DNA from: an uncultured Bacteroidales bacterium
Lineage (GTDB): Bacteria; Bacteroidota; Bacteroidia; Bacteroidales; Paludibacteraceae
Assembly (NCBI GenBank): GCA_937907165.1
Contig: CALCUH010000174.1
Coordinates: 1-13,553 of the forward strand
Reading direction: 5' to 3'
Length of the DNA: 13,553 nucleotides
Shown here piece after piece: positions 1-6,866 of the stretch. Position 1 is the first letter of the stretch. Each line of letters starts with the position of its first letter. The notes below the pieces were generated by a model. It searched no databases and had not been told where the DNA came from. It was given only the letters and a program-made list of their open reading frames with translations. The position numbers were made by a program, and so were the translations under genes.

Positions 1-207
1 CTGATTGAGGATATCTGCCTCCTCAGAGATACCTGTGAAGATAGGGCCAGGAGCTGGCAGGAGGTTGGTTTGACCGATCTTTTCGGCCAATGTCATCTTT
101 GACATCAGCTCATTGATAAAAGCTGCTTCAGGATCGCTTGGCTTGCTCTGGCAACTGGCCAGGAGCGCGGTAGCCATAGCGGCGAGTGCGACGTAATTGT
201 TTTTCAT
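1..207 (-). CDS. Glycoside hydrolase family 3 lipoprotein (beta-glucosidase type), 5' end only
   Basis: This is the first 69 codons of a gene that leaves the window at position 1. Residues 1-19 form a lipoprotein signal peptide (hydrophobic stretch ending in the lipobox LASC, Cys19), so the mature protein should be anchored in the outer membrane or periplasm. Residues 32-45 read INELMSKMTLAEKIGQ, which matches the conserved opening of family 3 beta-glucosidases/xylosidases (BglX type); these release terminal sugars from beta-linked oligosaccharides. The catalytic residues lie beyond the window, so substrate cannot be judged. The ATG at 205-207 is the natural start because the signal peptide begins there. 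It lies 69 bp downstream of the broken MBL gene and is probably co-transcribed with it. The family call rests on one motif plus the lipoprotein context. Confidence 0.72.
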   Translation of the reverse strand, partial: MKNNYVALAAMATALLASCQSKPSDPEAAFINELMSKMTLAEKIGQTNLLPAPGPIFTGISEEADILNQ

Positions 208-276
208 ATTTAAGTTTTATTTAGGAATGTCTTTCTAAATTCTATACTTTATTTTTCCCTTATCCTTGTTTCCTTT

Positions 277-1345
277 TTACTTTTTTAGAGCTTCTGCCTG
301 TGACTTGTTCCATACAATAATGGAATTGTTGAGGCGGAAATATGTGTCGAGTACAGAATGGTTGAGGTCAGACGGCTCAAAACCTGCTGTTCCTTCGTAG
401 ATCTGATTGATGAGCGTCTGCATGTCCTGGATGTACTCCCAACCGAGCTCGCGGCCCTCTGGAAGCGCCAACCAGTCCTTCTGCCAGTAGTGGCCACCGT
501 AGATCTGAAGCTTCTCCTTGTCGATGCCATTAGCAGGATTCTCAATGTACTCAATGAGGTGTGGCACGCCCTGGGTATACTCCGTGAAGCCTTCGGTATT
601 GAAGATCCAGACACCGTGACCCGAACCGATGGCGTCGCCTGTAAATACCATGTCGAGGCCCTTGACGAAGACGCTTTTTGGTTGCATCAGCAAAGAAGAA
701 CCGCAAGCGCAAAAACAGGAAGGTTTTACAATAATTACCGAAATTGCGAAAGACAGCCGTGTTTTTGAAGTGAACTATGACCGTGTTGACTACGATGCCG
801 CCGAGATCGAATGTCTGGCCTTCGTCATACAGCGCGTATTTGCTACCTTCGAGCTTCTCCAGAAGAGGTTCGAAGTCGATACGTGGCAGCATGAAGCAGA
901 CGGTAGTATCGCCGGCGTAAGCAGGATACATGCCGGTATGATCGCCATGGTTATGTGTGAAGGTGATGGTCAATGGCTTGCCGTCAATACGCTCTGCAAC
1001 GAGCTGGCGGAGGGATTCTACCGCGGTGCTGTCCCACTTGATGAAGTTCGAGAGGTCGATGAGCAGCGCTGCATCGTCACCCTTGAGCAGGTAGAGATCC
1101 GAACAGTTATTGAAATGAGTCTTCTCGCCATTCTCGTCGAAGCTCTCACCGGCAGGATTAGCCGCGTTGTAATCCTGGATGTGGTAGATGTTCTCGGTAA
1201 GCGCTGTGATATGATAAGGTCCTACCTCGACATCCTCTGGCAGGACGGCAGGCTCTTCCTGTGTCTGTGCAGGTTTCTGAGTACATGCAGTCATCAGAGC
1301 TGCGATGGCGGCAAATGCCAGGCTTTTCAGAAGGTTCTTCTTCAT
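277..1345 (-). pseudogene. Broken MBL-fold metallo-hydrolase lipoprotein (frame disrupted by foreign segment)
   Basis: Two reading frames together give one metallo-beta-lactamase-fold protein of about 340 residues. The N-terminal part runs from ATG at 1343-1345: lipoprotein signal peptide with lipobox MTAC (Cys21), then the metal-binding motif HNHGDH at residues 131-136, still in family register to about residue 192. The C-terminal part, in another frame, ends at 277 and carries the metal-bridging Asp in FTGDAIG and the late His in YGGHYW. Between them the expected GHTPGS zinc-ligand loop is missing and is replaced by about 90 bp (roughly 677-769) that fits neither frame of the family. Read through, the N-terminal frame ends in unrelated residues near 551. 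The product should lack one metal ligand and the C-terminal domain, so I call it a pseudogene, unless the joint is an assembly artefact. MBL enzymes of this type hydrolyse esters, amides or thioesters; the substrate is unknown. Confidence 0.78.
677..769. other. Foreign ~90-bp segment replacing the GHTPGS loop of the MBL gene
   Basis: On the minus strand the family sequence stops after codon 192 (position 770) and resumes at SVFVKGLDM (about position 676) in a different frame. On the plus strand the intervening DNA reads without stops as a lipoprotein-like start: a Gly-Cys followed by a Ser/Lys/Glu/Gln-rich linker and then GFTIITEIAKDS. That looks like the beginning of a mature exported Bacteroidales lipoprotein. 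Edges are approximate to a few bases because they are inferred from where the family register breaks. It may be a template-switch insertion, a small replacement, or a chimeric assembly joint. Confidence 0.5.
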
Positions 1346-1399
1346 GTTTTGTACGGGACAATTGTGTCCGATTTATTGGGTTTTGTTGACTTCTTGACC

Positions 1400-1432
1400 G
1401 GAAGCCGGCTAAGGCTTCCACGGCCTCAGCCG
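1400..1432. other. Two adjacent short hairpins in the MBL leader
   Basis: GGAAGCC (1400-1406) pairs with GGCTTCC (1413-1419) around a 6-base loop, and ACGGC (1420-1424) pairs directly afterwards with GCCGT (1428-1432) around a 4-base loop. They lie 55-87 bp upstream of the MBL start codon. No T-tract follows on either strand, so they do not look like intrinsic terminators; a structured leader of the minus-strand transcript is possible. Confidence 0.45.
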
Positions 1433-1478
1433 TACTACCTGTAAGGTTATTATAATATACTCTAGTTATAATATCGTC

Positions 1479-1500
1479 GCATTTGCAATTGCATTTGCAA
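1479..1500. repeat. 12-bp direct repeat GCATTTGCAATT
   Basis: GCATTTGCAATT at 1479-1490 is followed immediately by GCATTTGCAA at 1491-1500. It lies between the mazG-like gene and the MBL gene, upstream of the latter. It could be a tandem binding site or a chance AT-rich duplication; nothing else supports a function. Confidence 0.5.
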
Positions 1501-1537
1501 CAATTTCGAATATCGTGACAGCTTCAGCAACGCAAAT

Positions 1538-1864
1538 TTATCGCTCGTCTCCCGAACCGTGAATCTTATCGCGCTGCATTCGTGAAGCCAGCTTGTCAAG
1601 ATTCATCTGGCAGACTTCTTCGAGCGTATAGCCGAGGTCGTGAGCCAAAGATGCAGCGTACCACATCACATCACCCAGTTCGAGGGCAATCTGATGCTTG
1701 CGTTCGTCAGTAAATTCGTCATTATTGTCGCGAATCACCTTCTTGACCTTGTCGGCCACCTCTCCAGCTTCTCCGGTGAGGCCTAAGGTAGGGTAGATGA
1801 TCTTGCGTTCGGCAGGATAGATGGCAGTGCGACGTGCTCCTTCCTGATATTCATTGATAGTCAT
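1538..1864 (-). CDS. MazG-like nucleotide pyrophosphohydrolase
   Basis: A 108-residue protein of the all-alpha NTP pyrophosphohydrolase superfamily, cytoplasmic, expected to hydrolyse nucleoside triphosphates to monophosphate and pyrophosphate (house-cleaning of the nucleotide pool). The paired metal-binding signatures are clear: E32-A-G-E35 in GLTGEAGEVADKVKK and E62-L-G-D65 in ALELGDVMWYAA, giving the EExxE...ExxD-like arrangement of the family. The length is normal for single-domain members. I chose ATG 1862-1864, at MTINEYQ. An in-frame GTG at 1928-1930 would extend it by 22 residues, but it lies almost on top of the -7 promoter box (1933-1940), so the transcript would barely include it. 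The gene is a single transcription unit. The exact nucleotide substrate cannot be told from sequence. Confidence 0.87.
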   Translation of the reverse strand: MTINEYQEGARRTAIYPAERKIIYPTLGLTGEAGEVADKVKKVIRDNNDEFTDERKHQIALELGDVMWYAASLAHDLGYTLEEVCQMNLDKLASRMQRDKIHGSGDER

Positions 1865-1932
1865 GGTGGGTAATGCGGGGTTTTGAATGTGCAATTTTTT
1901 TTGAAGGGTATAATTTATAATTATATCCACTG

Positions 1933-1940
1933 CAAAGATA
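1933..1940 (-). promoter_or_regulatory. -7 promoter box of the mazG-like gene
   Basis: On the minus strand this reads TATCTTTG, matching the Bacteroidetes primary sigma factor -7 consensus TAnnTTTG. A start of transcription some 7 bases downstream gives a leader of about 60 bases to ATG 1864. I see no good TTTG -33 element; upstream is a T-run. Confidence 0.6.
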
Positions 1941-2063
1941 ATAAAAAAAAATGAATTACGTGCATGTTTTGCCAGAAAATTTCGAAAATACCTTGTTTTA
2001 TTTTATAGATGTATCATTTTGTTTCATTTTAGGGTCATTTTTACTCCGAAAGTATGATCTTCG

Positions 2064-2231
2064 ATGCGCGAAACCATCACCAGGAACCCGTTTATGGCTT
2101 TGTGAATGCACGAAACCTTCACCGAGTACCAGGTTATGGTTTCGTGCATCACGGCATCTCCTACACCGTACGCTGGGGAGGATGCCTTCATCACGGCATC
2201 TCCTACACCGTACACTGGGGAGGATGCCATG
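2064..2231. repeat. Four 42-bp tandem palindromic units
   Basis: The units are 2064-2105, 2106-2147, 2148-2189 and 2190-2231. Units 3 and 4 are nearly identical (their 42-bp repeats differ at two or three bases); units 1 and 2 are clearly alike; the two pairs share the period and a few scattered blocks. Each unit is roughly palindromic. Unit 2 has GCACGAAACC (2108-2117) against GGTTTCGTGC (2138-2147); units 3 and 4 have GGCATC against GATGCC near their ends; unit 1 is an imperfect copy of unit 2. The period is a multiple of three, so both strands give open frames with 14-residue repeats. These have no recognisable protein features, and I read the block as DNA or RNA structure rather than a gene. 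Confidence 0.75.
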
Positions 2232-2244
2232 ATGCAGGATTTCA

Positions 2245-2262
2245 ACGTTGCGTACGTAACGT
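2245..2262. promoter_or_regulatory. 18-bp near-perfect palindrome upstream of the first umuD-like gene
   Basis: ACGTTGCGTACGTAACGT is a dyad centred between 2253 and 2254; only one symmetric pair (G2250 and T2257) breaks perfect symmetry. It lies about 137 bp before the umuD-like ATG and just after the 42-bp repeats. Its GC-containing symmetry stands out in AT-rich DNA and would suit a dimeric DNA-binding protein. No second copy is evident near the other umuD-like gene. Confidence 0.4.
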
Positions 2263-2368
2263 CAATATTTTGCAGGCAAGATGTGCCAAATGGGAGTCGG
2301 ATGTGCTAATTTTGATTAAAAAATAGCAGAAAATAGAATTTTGTAATACGAAAATCAAAATAAAATTG

Positions 2369-2376
2369 TATCTTTG
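2369..2376 (+). promoter_or_regulatory. -7 promoter box of the first SOS-type operon
   Basis: TATCTTTG matches TAnnTTTG exactly, with transcription expected to start near 2383 and a leader of about 16 bases to ATG 2399. A TTTG at 2340-2343 is the nearest -33 candidate, but its spacing (25 bp) is longer than usual. The same -7 octamer precedes the second umuD-like gene. Confidence 0.6.
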
Positions 2377-2398
2377 CACCGTCAAACAACAAAAAACG

Positions 2399-3064
2399 AT
2401 GGCAGAAAAAGGAAAATCAACACGCGGAGGTCGCCGTGCAGGAGCAGGAAGACCTCGTACCGACAGCCAGCTCTTCACCTTCAGAGCGGGAGGCGCTGTA
2501 GCGCAATGTATCAACAGTCAGGAGAGTAAGACAGATTTTATTGTCGGTTGTATCGCCTCGGAAATGGAGAGAAAAATGACAGAAAACAAGCTGAGAATAA
2601 GCACTGTAACACCTGTAGAGAGAATTGATACGATAGGAGAGGTGCACCCGGCATTGCAGGTCAAACCGCTGTCTATTCCCGAGTTTGACGTGAAAGTGGT
2701 GGCTGGCTTTCCGATCCCGCTCGACAGTCAGGAGCAGGGTCAGATGGTGGATATGCTCGGCATGCTCTGCCCGCATCCGGAGAGCTCGTATTTCATTCAC
2801 GTGAAAGGCGACTCGATGATCGATTCGGACATCCACTCCGGAGACGTGCTGATCGTGGACAGAAGCAATCGTAATCCAAACGAAAATGAGGTGGCTATGT
2901 GCGAGCTGAATGGTGAATATACCGTCAAGTTCGTTCATCGTCACGACGACGCGCTCTGGCTCGTGCCAGCCAACGAGAATTATCCGCAAATAAAAGTGTC
3001 AGAGGAAGATAACTTCAACGTCTGGGGTGTCATCACCTATGTAATCCATAAGCCGAGAGTATAA
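2399..3064 (+). CDS. umuD: UmuD-like self-cleaving S24 protease with extended N-terminal arm
   Basis: A 221-residue LexA/UmuD-superfamily protein. The C-terminal serine protease domain is complete: self-cleavage site Ala102-Gly103 in VVAGFPIP (E. coli UmuD has a CGFPSP at the same place), catalytic Ser139 in KGDSMID, and catalytic Lys177 in EYTVKF. In the family, RecA filaments trigger cleavage, and the trimmed dimer joins UmuC as polymerase V for error-prone translesion synthesis. The N-terminal arm is unusual at about 102 residues against 24 in E. coli. It starts with a basic GGRRAGAGRPR patch (10-20), then a short strand and two helices (about 24-57) that look like a ribbon-helix-helix fold. 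ATG 2399 follows the promoter box closely; an in-frame TTG at 2366 would lie upstream of the expected transcript start. It is first in a four-gene operon, 4 bp ahead of the polymerase gene. Confidence 0.9.
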   Translation: MAEKGKSTRGGRRAGAGRPRTDSQLFTFRAGGAVAQCINSQESKTDFIVGCIASEMERKMTENKLRISTVTPVERIDTIGEVHPALQVKPLSIPEFDVKVVAGFPIPLDSQEQGQMVDMLGMLCPHPESSYFIHVKGDSMIDSDIHSGDVLIVDRSNRNPNENEVAMCELNGEYTVKFVHRHDDALWLVPANENYPQIKVSEEDNFNVWGVITYVIHKPRV

Positions 3065-3068
3065 AGAA

Positions 3069-4592
3069 ATGTTCCCAAAATCCCCTTCTCAGCAGCGGTC
3101 GTATATCGCCATCGACCTGAAATCTTTCTACGCCTCGGTGGAGTGTGTAGAGAGAGGCCTCGACCCGCTCACGACCAACCTCGTGGTGGCGGACGAGAGC
3201 AGGACGGAGAAGACCATCTGCCTCGCCATCACCCCCGCCCTTAAAGCGCACGGCATAGGCGGAAGGGCAAGACTTTTCGAGGTGGTGCAACTGGTGAAGG
3301 GCGTCAACTACCGCCGACTGGAGAAGGCGCCGCTCCACCGATTCACAGGCAAATCGTCCTCCGCCATCGAACTGGCGCAACACCCGGAATGGAGCCTCGA
3401 CTACATCATCGCTCCCCCCCGCATGGCGCACTACATAGACTACAGCACGAGGGTCTACAAGACCTATCTCAAATATGTGGCGGAAGAGGACATCCACGTC
3501 TACTCCATCGATGAGGTTTTCATCGACGCCACCAACTATCTGAAAATCAACAAACTGACCGCCCGCGAATTCGCCATGAGGATGATTCGCGACGTCTTTA
3601 CCCACACGGGCATCACCGCAACCGCAGGCATCGGCACCAACCTCTTCCTCTGCAAGATCGCCATGGACATCGTGGCGAAACACATCCCCGCAGACAAGGA
3701 CGGCGTGCGTATCGCCGAACTGGACGAGCAGACTTTCCGCCAAGAGCTTTGGGACCACCGCCCGCTCACCGATTTCTGGCGCGTGGGGAAAGGCATCGCC
3801 CAAAAGCTGGAGATGTACGGATTGGACACGATGGGGAAAGTGGCGAGATGTTCCTTGCAGAACGAGGACTTCCTCTACCGTCTCTTCGGCGTGAACGCGG
3901 AACTGCTCATCGACCACGCTTGGGGTTGGGAACCTTGCACCATCAAGGAGATCAAAGAATATCGTCCGGAAACGCATTCGCTTGGCAACGGGCAAGTGCT
4001 CTCTTGCCCCTACGATTACAAGAAGGCGCTGGTCGTCATCCAAGAGATGGCGGACAACCTCGCACTCGACTTGGTGGCGAAGCATCTGGTGACCGACAAA
4101 GTGACGCTCACCGTGGACTACGACGCAGCTTCGCTCACCGATCCGAACATCCGAGCTGGCTATCACGGGGAAATCACCACCAACCGCTACGGGAAGTCTG
4201 TTCCCAAGCAAGCCCACGGCTCCCTTAGCCTCAACAGCGCCACCTCCTCAACGCAACTGATTTCAGAAGCCTTCATCACCCTCACGAAAAAGATCGTCAA
4301 CCCGCAACTGCTGATTAGACGCATCAACGTGACGGCGAACAACACCGTAAAGGAGTCTGATTCGCCAACGAAGAAAGCGCCCGTGCAACTGGAGCTCTTC
4401 ACCGACTACGAAGCGTTGGAGAAAGAGAAACAAGTAGAAGAACAGAATAGACAAAAGGAACGTAAGATGCAGGAGGCGATGCTGAAGATAAAGGACCGGT
4501 TCGGGAAGAACGCTATCCTAAAGGGACTCAATTTCGACGAAGGGGCGACCGCACAAGAACGCAACCAACAAATAGGAGGACACAAAGCATGA
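3069..4592 (+). CDS. umuC: Y-family translesion DNA polymerase, UvrX/UmuC type
   Basis: A 507-residue Y-family polymerase that should bypass damaged template bases. The catalytic acids are present: Asp16 in YIAIDLKSFYASVE, and Asp148-Glu149 in YSIDEVFID. Helix-hairpin-helix-like residues follow (WRVGKGIAQKLEMYG), then the little-finger region. A beta-clamp binding motif QLELF lies at 440-444. The lysine/glutamate-rich tail ends in the IGGHKA signature typical of the Firmicutes UvrX/YqjW type and its Bacteroidetes relatives. It is longer than E. coli UmuC (422) because of this tail. ATG 3069 is 4 bp after the umuD stop, and its stop overlaps the next start by ATGA, indicating translational coupling. 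It is GC-richer than the flanking AT-rich DNA. A long antisense frame at 3033-4217 is a codon-bias shadow. Confidence 0.93.
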   Translation: MFPKSPSQQRSYIAIDLKSFYASVECVERGLDPLTTNLVVADESRTEKTICLAITPALKAHGIGGRARLFEVVQLVKGVNYRRLEKAPLHRFTGKSSSAIELAQHPEWSLDYIIAPPRMAHYIDYSTRVYKTYLKYVAEEDIHVYSIDEVFIDATNYLKINKLTAREFAMRMIRDVFTHTGITATAGIGTNLFLCKIAMDIVAKHIPADKDGVRIAELDEQTFRQELWDHRPLTDFWRVGKGIAQKLEMYGLDTMGKVARCSLQNEDFLYRLFGVNAELLIDHAWGWEPCTIKEIKEYRPETHSLGNGQVLSCPYDYKKALVVIQEMADNLALDLVAKHLVTDKVTLTVDYDAASLTDPNIRAGYHGEITTNRYGKSVPKQAHGSLSLNSATSSTQLISEAFITLTKKIVNPQLLIRRINVTANNTVKESDSPTKKAPVQLELFTDYEALEKEKQVEEQNRQKERKMQEAMLKIKDRFGKNAILKGLNFDEGATAQERNQQIGGHKA

Positions 4593-5032
4593 GCCACGAA
4601 TACGACGATATCATCAACCTTCCGCACCCCATCTCGAAGCGTCATCCGCAAATGCCGATGAGGGACAGAGCCGCCCAGTTCGCACCTTTCGCCGCACTGA
4701 ACGGACATGGCGACGCCATCAAGGAGACGGCGAGGGAGACGGACGAATTCAGGGGAGCGGACGAATCGGAAACCACCGAGCTTGACCAAAAGATGAATCT
4801 ACTACTCACCCATACGGAGGAGCAACCCATCATCACCGTCACCTATTTCAAGCCGGACCTGAAAAAGGAGGGTGGCTCCATCGAAAACATCACCGACCAC
4901 CTCACCAAATTCCAAGAGTATGAGCAAGAACTGATATTCCGAGGAGGAGCGGAAATCCCCCTAAAGTCGATTCTCCACATGGAGGGAGAGATATTCGACA
5001 GGAAACTCGAAGGAGAAACGAACAACCCATAA
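4589..5032 (+). CDS. YolD-like protein
   Basis: A 147-residue cytoplasmic protein of the YolD-like family. The signature runs through the first third: YDDIINLPHPISKRHP, then a DRAAQFAPFAALNG block at about residues 28-41 and KETARETDE after it. The second half (ITVTYFKPDLKKEGG and a strand-rich end) resembles the small beta-domain of family members. In Firmicutes, yolD genes sit beside UvrX-type Y-family polymerases and are thought to play the accessory part that UmuD plays for UmuC. Here it overlaps the polymerase gene by 4 bp (ATGA), in an operon that also has a UmuD, so the polymerase may have two accessory proteins. Identification rests on the N-terminal signature and position; the mechanism is inferred. 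Confidence 0.8.
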   Translation: MSHEYDDIINLPHPISKRHPQMPMRDRAAQFAPFAALNGHGDAIKETARETDEFRGADESETTELDQKMNLLLTHTEEQPIITVTYFKPDLKKEGGSIENITDHLTKFQEYEQELIFRGGAEIPLKSILHMEGEIFDRKLEGETNNP

Positions 5033-5039
5033 AACCACA

Positions 5040-5600
5040 ATGAACGAAACCCGCGCCATATTTGTCATCCTACTCGCTTTAGCGGCGACCTTCATCCACG
5101 TCACAAGCGAAGGATTCGGACTGCTGATATTGTCGATACTTTTCTTTCCGCTAACACTAGTGGTACTACTCATCGCACTAGGCTCCATCATAGTCAGCAT
5201 CATCCACCTCATCATGAGAAAAAGGGAGAAGATGTGCGTAAGGGTGGCCAACCAAATCATGGCAGGCTGCCTCCTCATCTGCTCCGCATACAGCGGTGGC
5301 ATGTACCTCTTCAAAAAAAGCAAATATGACATCATCGTCTGCCACTGCGACATAGACGGATTATTCTCTTCACACACCTTCCTGTTGTTCTCTAAAGACG
5401 GAGAAGTGGGAACTTGCAGTTCGCCCTCCCATAAAATAACCTTGCCTATCGAAAGCAAAGGAACCTACGAAAGAAGAGGCGACACGCTCATATTCGGCTA
5501 TGACACCCTCCTCATAGACCGAGAAAAGAACCAGCTAACCTATCCAAACAGCACCTACAACGTCTACAATATAGAGCAATGGCAAAGCCGTGACGAATAA
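5040..5600 (+). CDS. Small membrane protein of unknown function, fourth gene of the SOS-type operon
   Basis: A 186-residue protein with no family I recognise. Three hydrophobic segments are visible at about residues 5-24, 27-56 and 68-90, with a basic RKREK loop after the second that should be cytoplasmic. A polar domain of about 90 residues (three cysteines near its start, then strand-like sequence around RRGDTLIFGYDTLLID) would then face the periplasm. It starts 7 bp after the yolD-like stop with no terminator between, so it is very likely co-expressed with the polymerase cassette. A membrane partner is not part of known polymerase V systems. It could be a passenger gene or a damage-induced envelope protein. 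It ends 9 bp from the convergent second umuC. Confidence 0.75.
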   Translation: MNETRAIFVILLALAATFIHVTSEGFGLLILSILFFPLTLVVLLIALGSIIVSIIHLIMRKREKMCVRVANQIMAGCLLICSAYSGGMYLFKKSKYDIIVCHCDIDGLFSSHTFLLFSKDGEVGTCSSPSHKITLPIESKGTYERRGDTLIFGYDTLLIDREKNQLTYPNSTYNVYNIEQWQSRDE

Positions 5601-5609
5601 GACACACGC

Positions 5610-6866
5610 TCATTCCACCTCCAAGATATCCTCCAACACAGTCAGGTAGTTGGGGCTCCGATGCTCGCTCTTCACCTTCCACGCCTGCGTCGCCTCCCCC
5701 TCCACCGCTAGCTGTACGGTCTTCAGCCCATAACGCTGGTTGAGGGAATCCATCGTCTTCATCAGTTCCGTCCGCTGCGGCCGGTTGACGACAGGGTCGA
5801 ATAGCTTGAGCTGAATCGGGGAAGCGTCCGTCAACCCGCTCACCCAAACACCGGAACGTTTATACTTGATGCCCGGCTTATAAATAGTCTCCAAGATTGA
5901 GATGGCGGCTCGCGCAATCTCTGTCGTATCGCTCGTCGGCACAAGGAAACGGTAACTTCCGCAATTGCCATACTGCGCCAGATCCTTTCTGAAAGTGTTG
6001 CTGCAAACAAAGACCGACACCTCCGAGCAGACCGACCCCTGCGCCCTTAGTTTATTGGCGACCGACGAAGCGAAGGTCGCCACGGACGCTCTGAGCGAGG
6101 CGAAATCCTCCACCATCTCTCCGAAACATCTTGTGGTGGAGATGGATTGTTTCTTTATCTTCTCCATGGTATCTATGCAATCCACACCGTTCAGTTCGAG
6201 CCACGTCTGGTAGACAGGCTTGGGAAAGCGCGAGCGGACCCACGACTCGGATTTGTCGGCGAAGGCCAACGGGGTGCGGACACCACAGTAGACCAACTTC
6301 TCGTAAGTCTTTCCACCCACACCCCAGACATCGGCGAGGTCGAAAAGTTCCAACGCCTTCCGTCGTTTCGCATCGCTGTCAATCATACAAACGCCATGAT
6401 ATCCCTTATAGTTTTTCGCAAATTTGGAGCCCATCTTCGCCAGCGTCTTGGAAGGAGCGATGCCCACGCTCACGGGGATATCGGTCCACAACTTTATCCT
6501 CCCCGCCACCTCCCGCATCATCCGTTCAGGCTCACGATAGCCGTCCAGATAGCAGAAGCTCTCATCTATGCTATAATTCTCCACCCGCACAAGAGACTTT
6601 CTGAGGATGGAGACGATACGACCGGACATCGCCGCATAGAGATACATATTACCCGAAAAAACAGCCACGTCATACGCACGGACGATCTCCCGCACTTTGA
6701 ATATCGGGTCGCCCCGATGCAGACCGATCCGCTTCGCCTCGGGCGTCAGCGCCACGATGATACCGTCGTTGCTGGAGAGGACACACACAGGTTTGTTCCA
6801 CAGACCGGGATGGAAGACCCGCTCCACGGAGCAAAAGAAAGAGTTGCAATCGACAAGGGCGATCAT
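5610..6866 (-). CDS. umuC: UmuC, Y-family DNA polymerase V catalytic subunit
   Basis: A 418-residue protein that fits E. coli UmuC (422) in length and layout. Catalytic residues are Asp6 (IALVDCNSFFCSVE) and Asp101-Glu102 (YSIDESFCYLDG). The palm continues through SVGIAPSKTLAKMGSKFAK, followed by a helix-hairpin-helix region (WGVGGKTYEKLVYCGV). A beta-clamp motif QLKLF lies at 352-356, then a DUF4113-type tail (MDSLNQRYG ... RSPNYLTVLEDI). With UmuD' it should form an error-prone polymerase for damage bypass. Its ATG overlaps the umuD stop by 4 bp (6863-6866), so translation is coupled. It belongs to a different branch from the plus-strand polymerase, lacking the lysine-rich tail and IGGHKA end, so the two cassettes are not a recent duplication. 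Confidence 0.94.
   Translation of the reverse strand: MIALVDCNSFFCSVERVFHPGLWNKPVCVLSSNDGIIVALTPEAKRIGLHRGDPIFKVREIVRAYDVAVFSGNMYLYAAMSGRIVSILRKSLVRVENYSIDESFCYLDGYREPERMMREVAGRIKLWTDIPVSVGIAPSKTLAKMGSKFAKNYKGYHGVCMIDSDAKRRKALELFDLADVWGVGGKTYEKLVYCGVRTPLAFADKSESWVRSRFPKPVYQTWLELNGVDCIDTMEKIKKQSISTTRCFGEMVEDFASLRASVATFASSVANKLRAQGSVCSEVSVFVCSNTFRKDLAQYGNCGSYRFLVPTSDTTEIARAAISILETIYKPGIKYKRSGVWVSGLTDASPIQLKLFDPVVNRPQRTELMKTMDSLNQRYGLKTVQLAVEGEATQAWKVKSEHRSPNYLTVLEDILEVE

Noticed and set aside
1400..1432. Intrinsic terminator for the MazG-like gene
   Set aside because: There is no T-tract on the minus strand after the stems, and the hairpins lie over 100 bp beyond the stop codon.
629..1444. Plus-strand frame of 271 codons across the MBL gene
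   Set aside because: It is mostly antisense to the conserved MBL sequence with HNHGDH. Only the short lipoprotein-like part (about 677-769) is of interest.
1865..1930. GTG start extending the MazG-like protein by 22 residues
   Set aside because: It lies at the expected transcription start just after the -7 box, and the extra residues are not part of the family.
2064..2231. Possible CRISPR array
   Set aside because: Units abut directly with no unique spacers, and no cas gene is nearby. The same holds for the 33-bp repeats at 7584-7669.
1951..2326. Overlapping frames with 14-residue repeats on both strands
   Set aside because: The open frames result from the 42-bp period, a multiple of three. 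No promoter, start context or domain supports a protein.
3033..4217. Long antisense frame (394 codons) opposite the plus-strand polymerase gene
   Set aside because: Its residues (His-, Arg- and Val-rich, no domain) are what the GC-rich codon bias of the real polymerase gene produces on the opposite strand.
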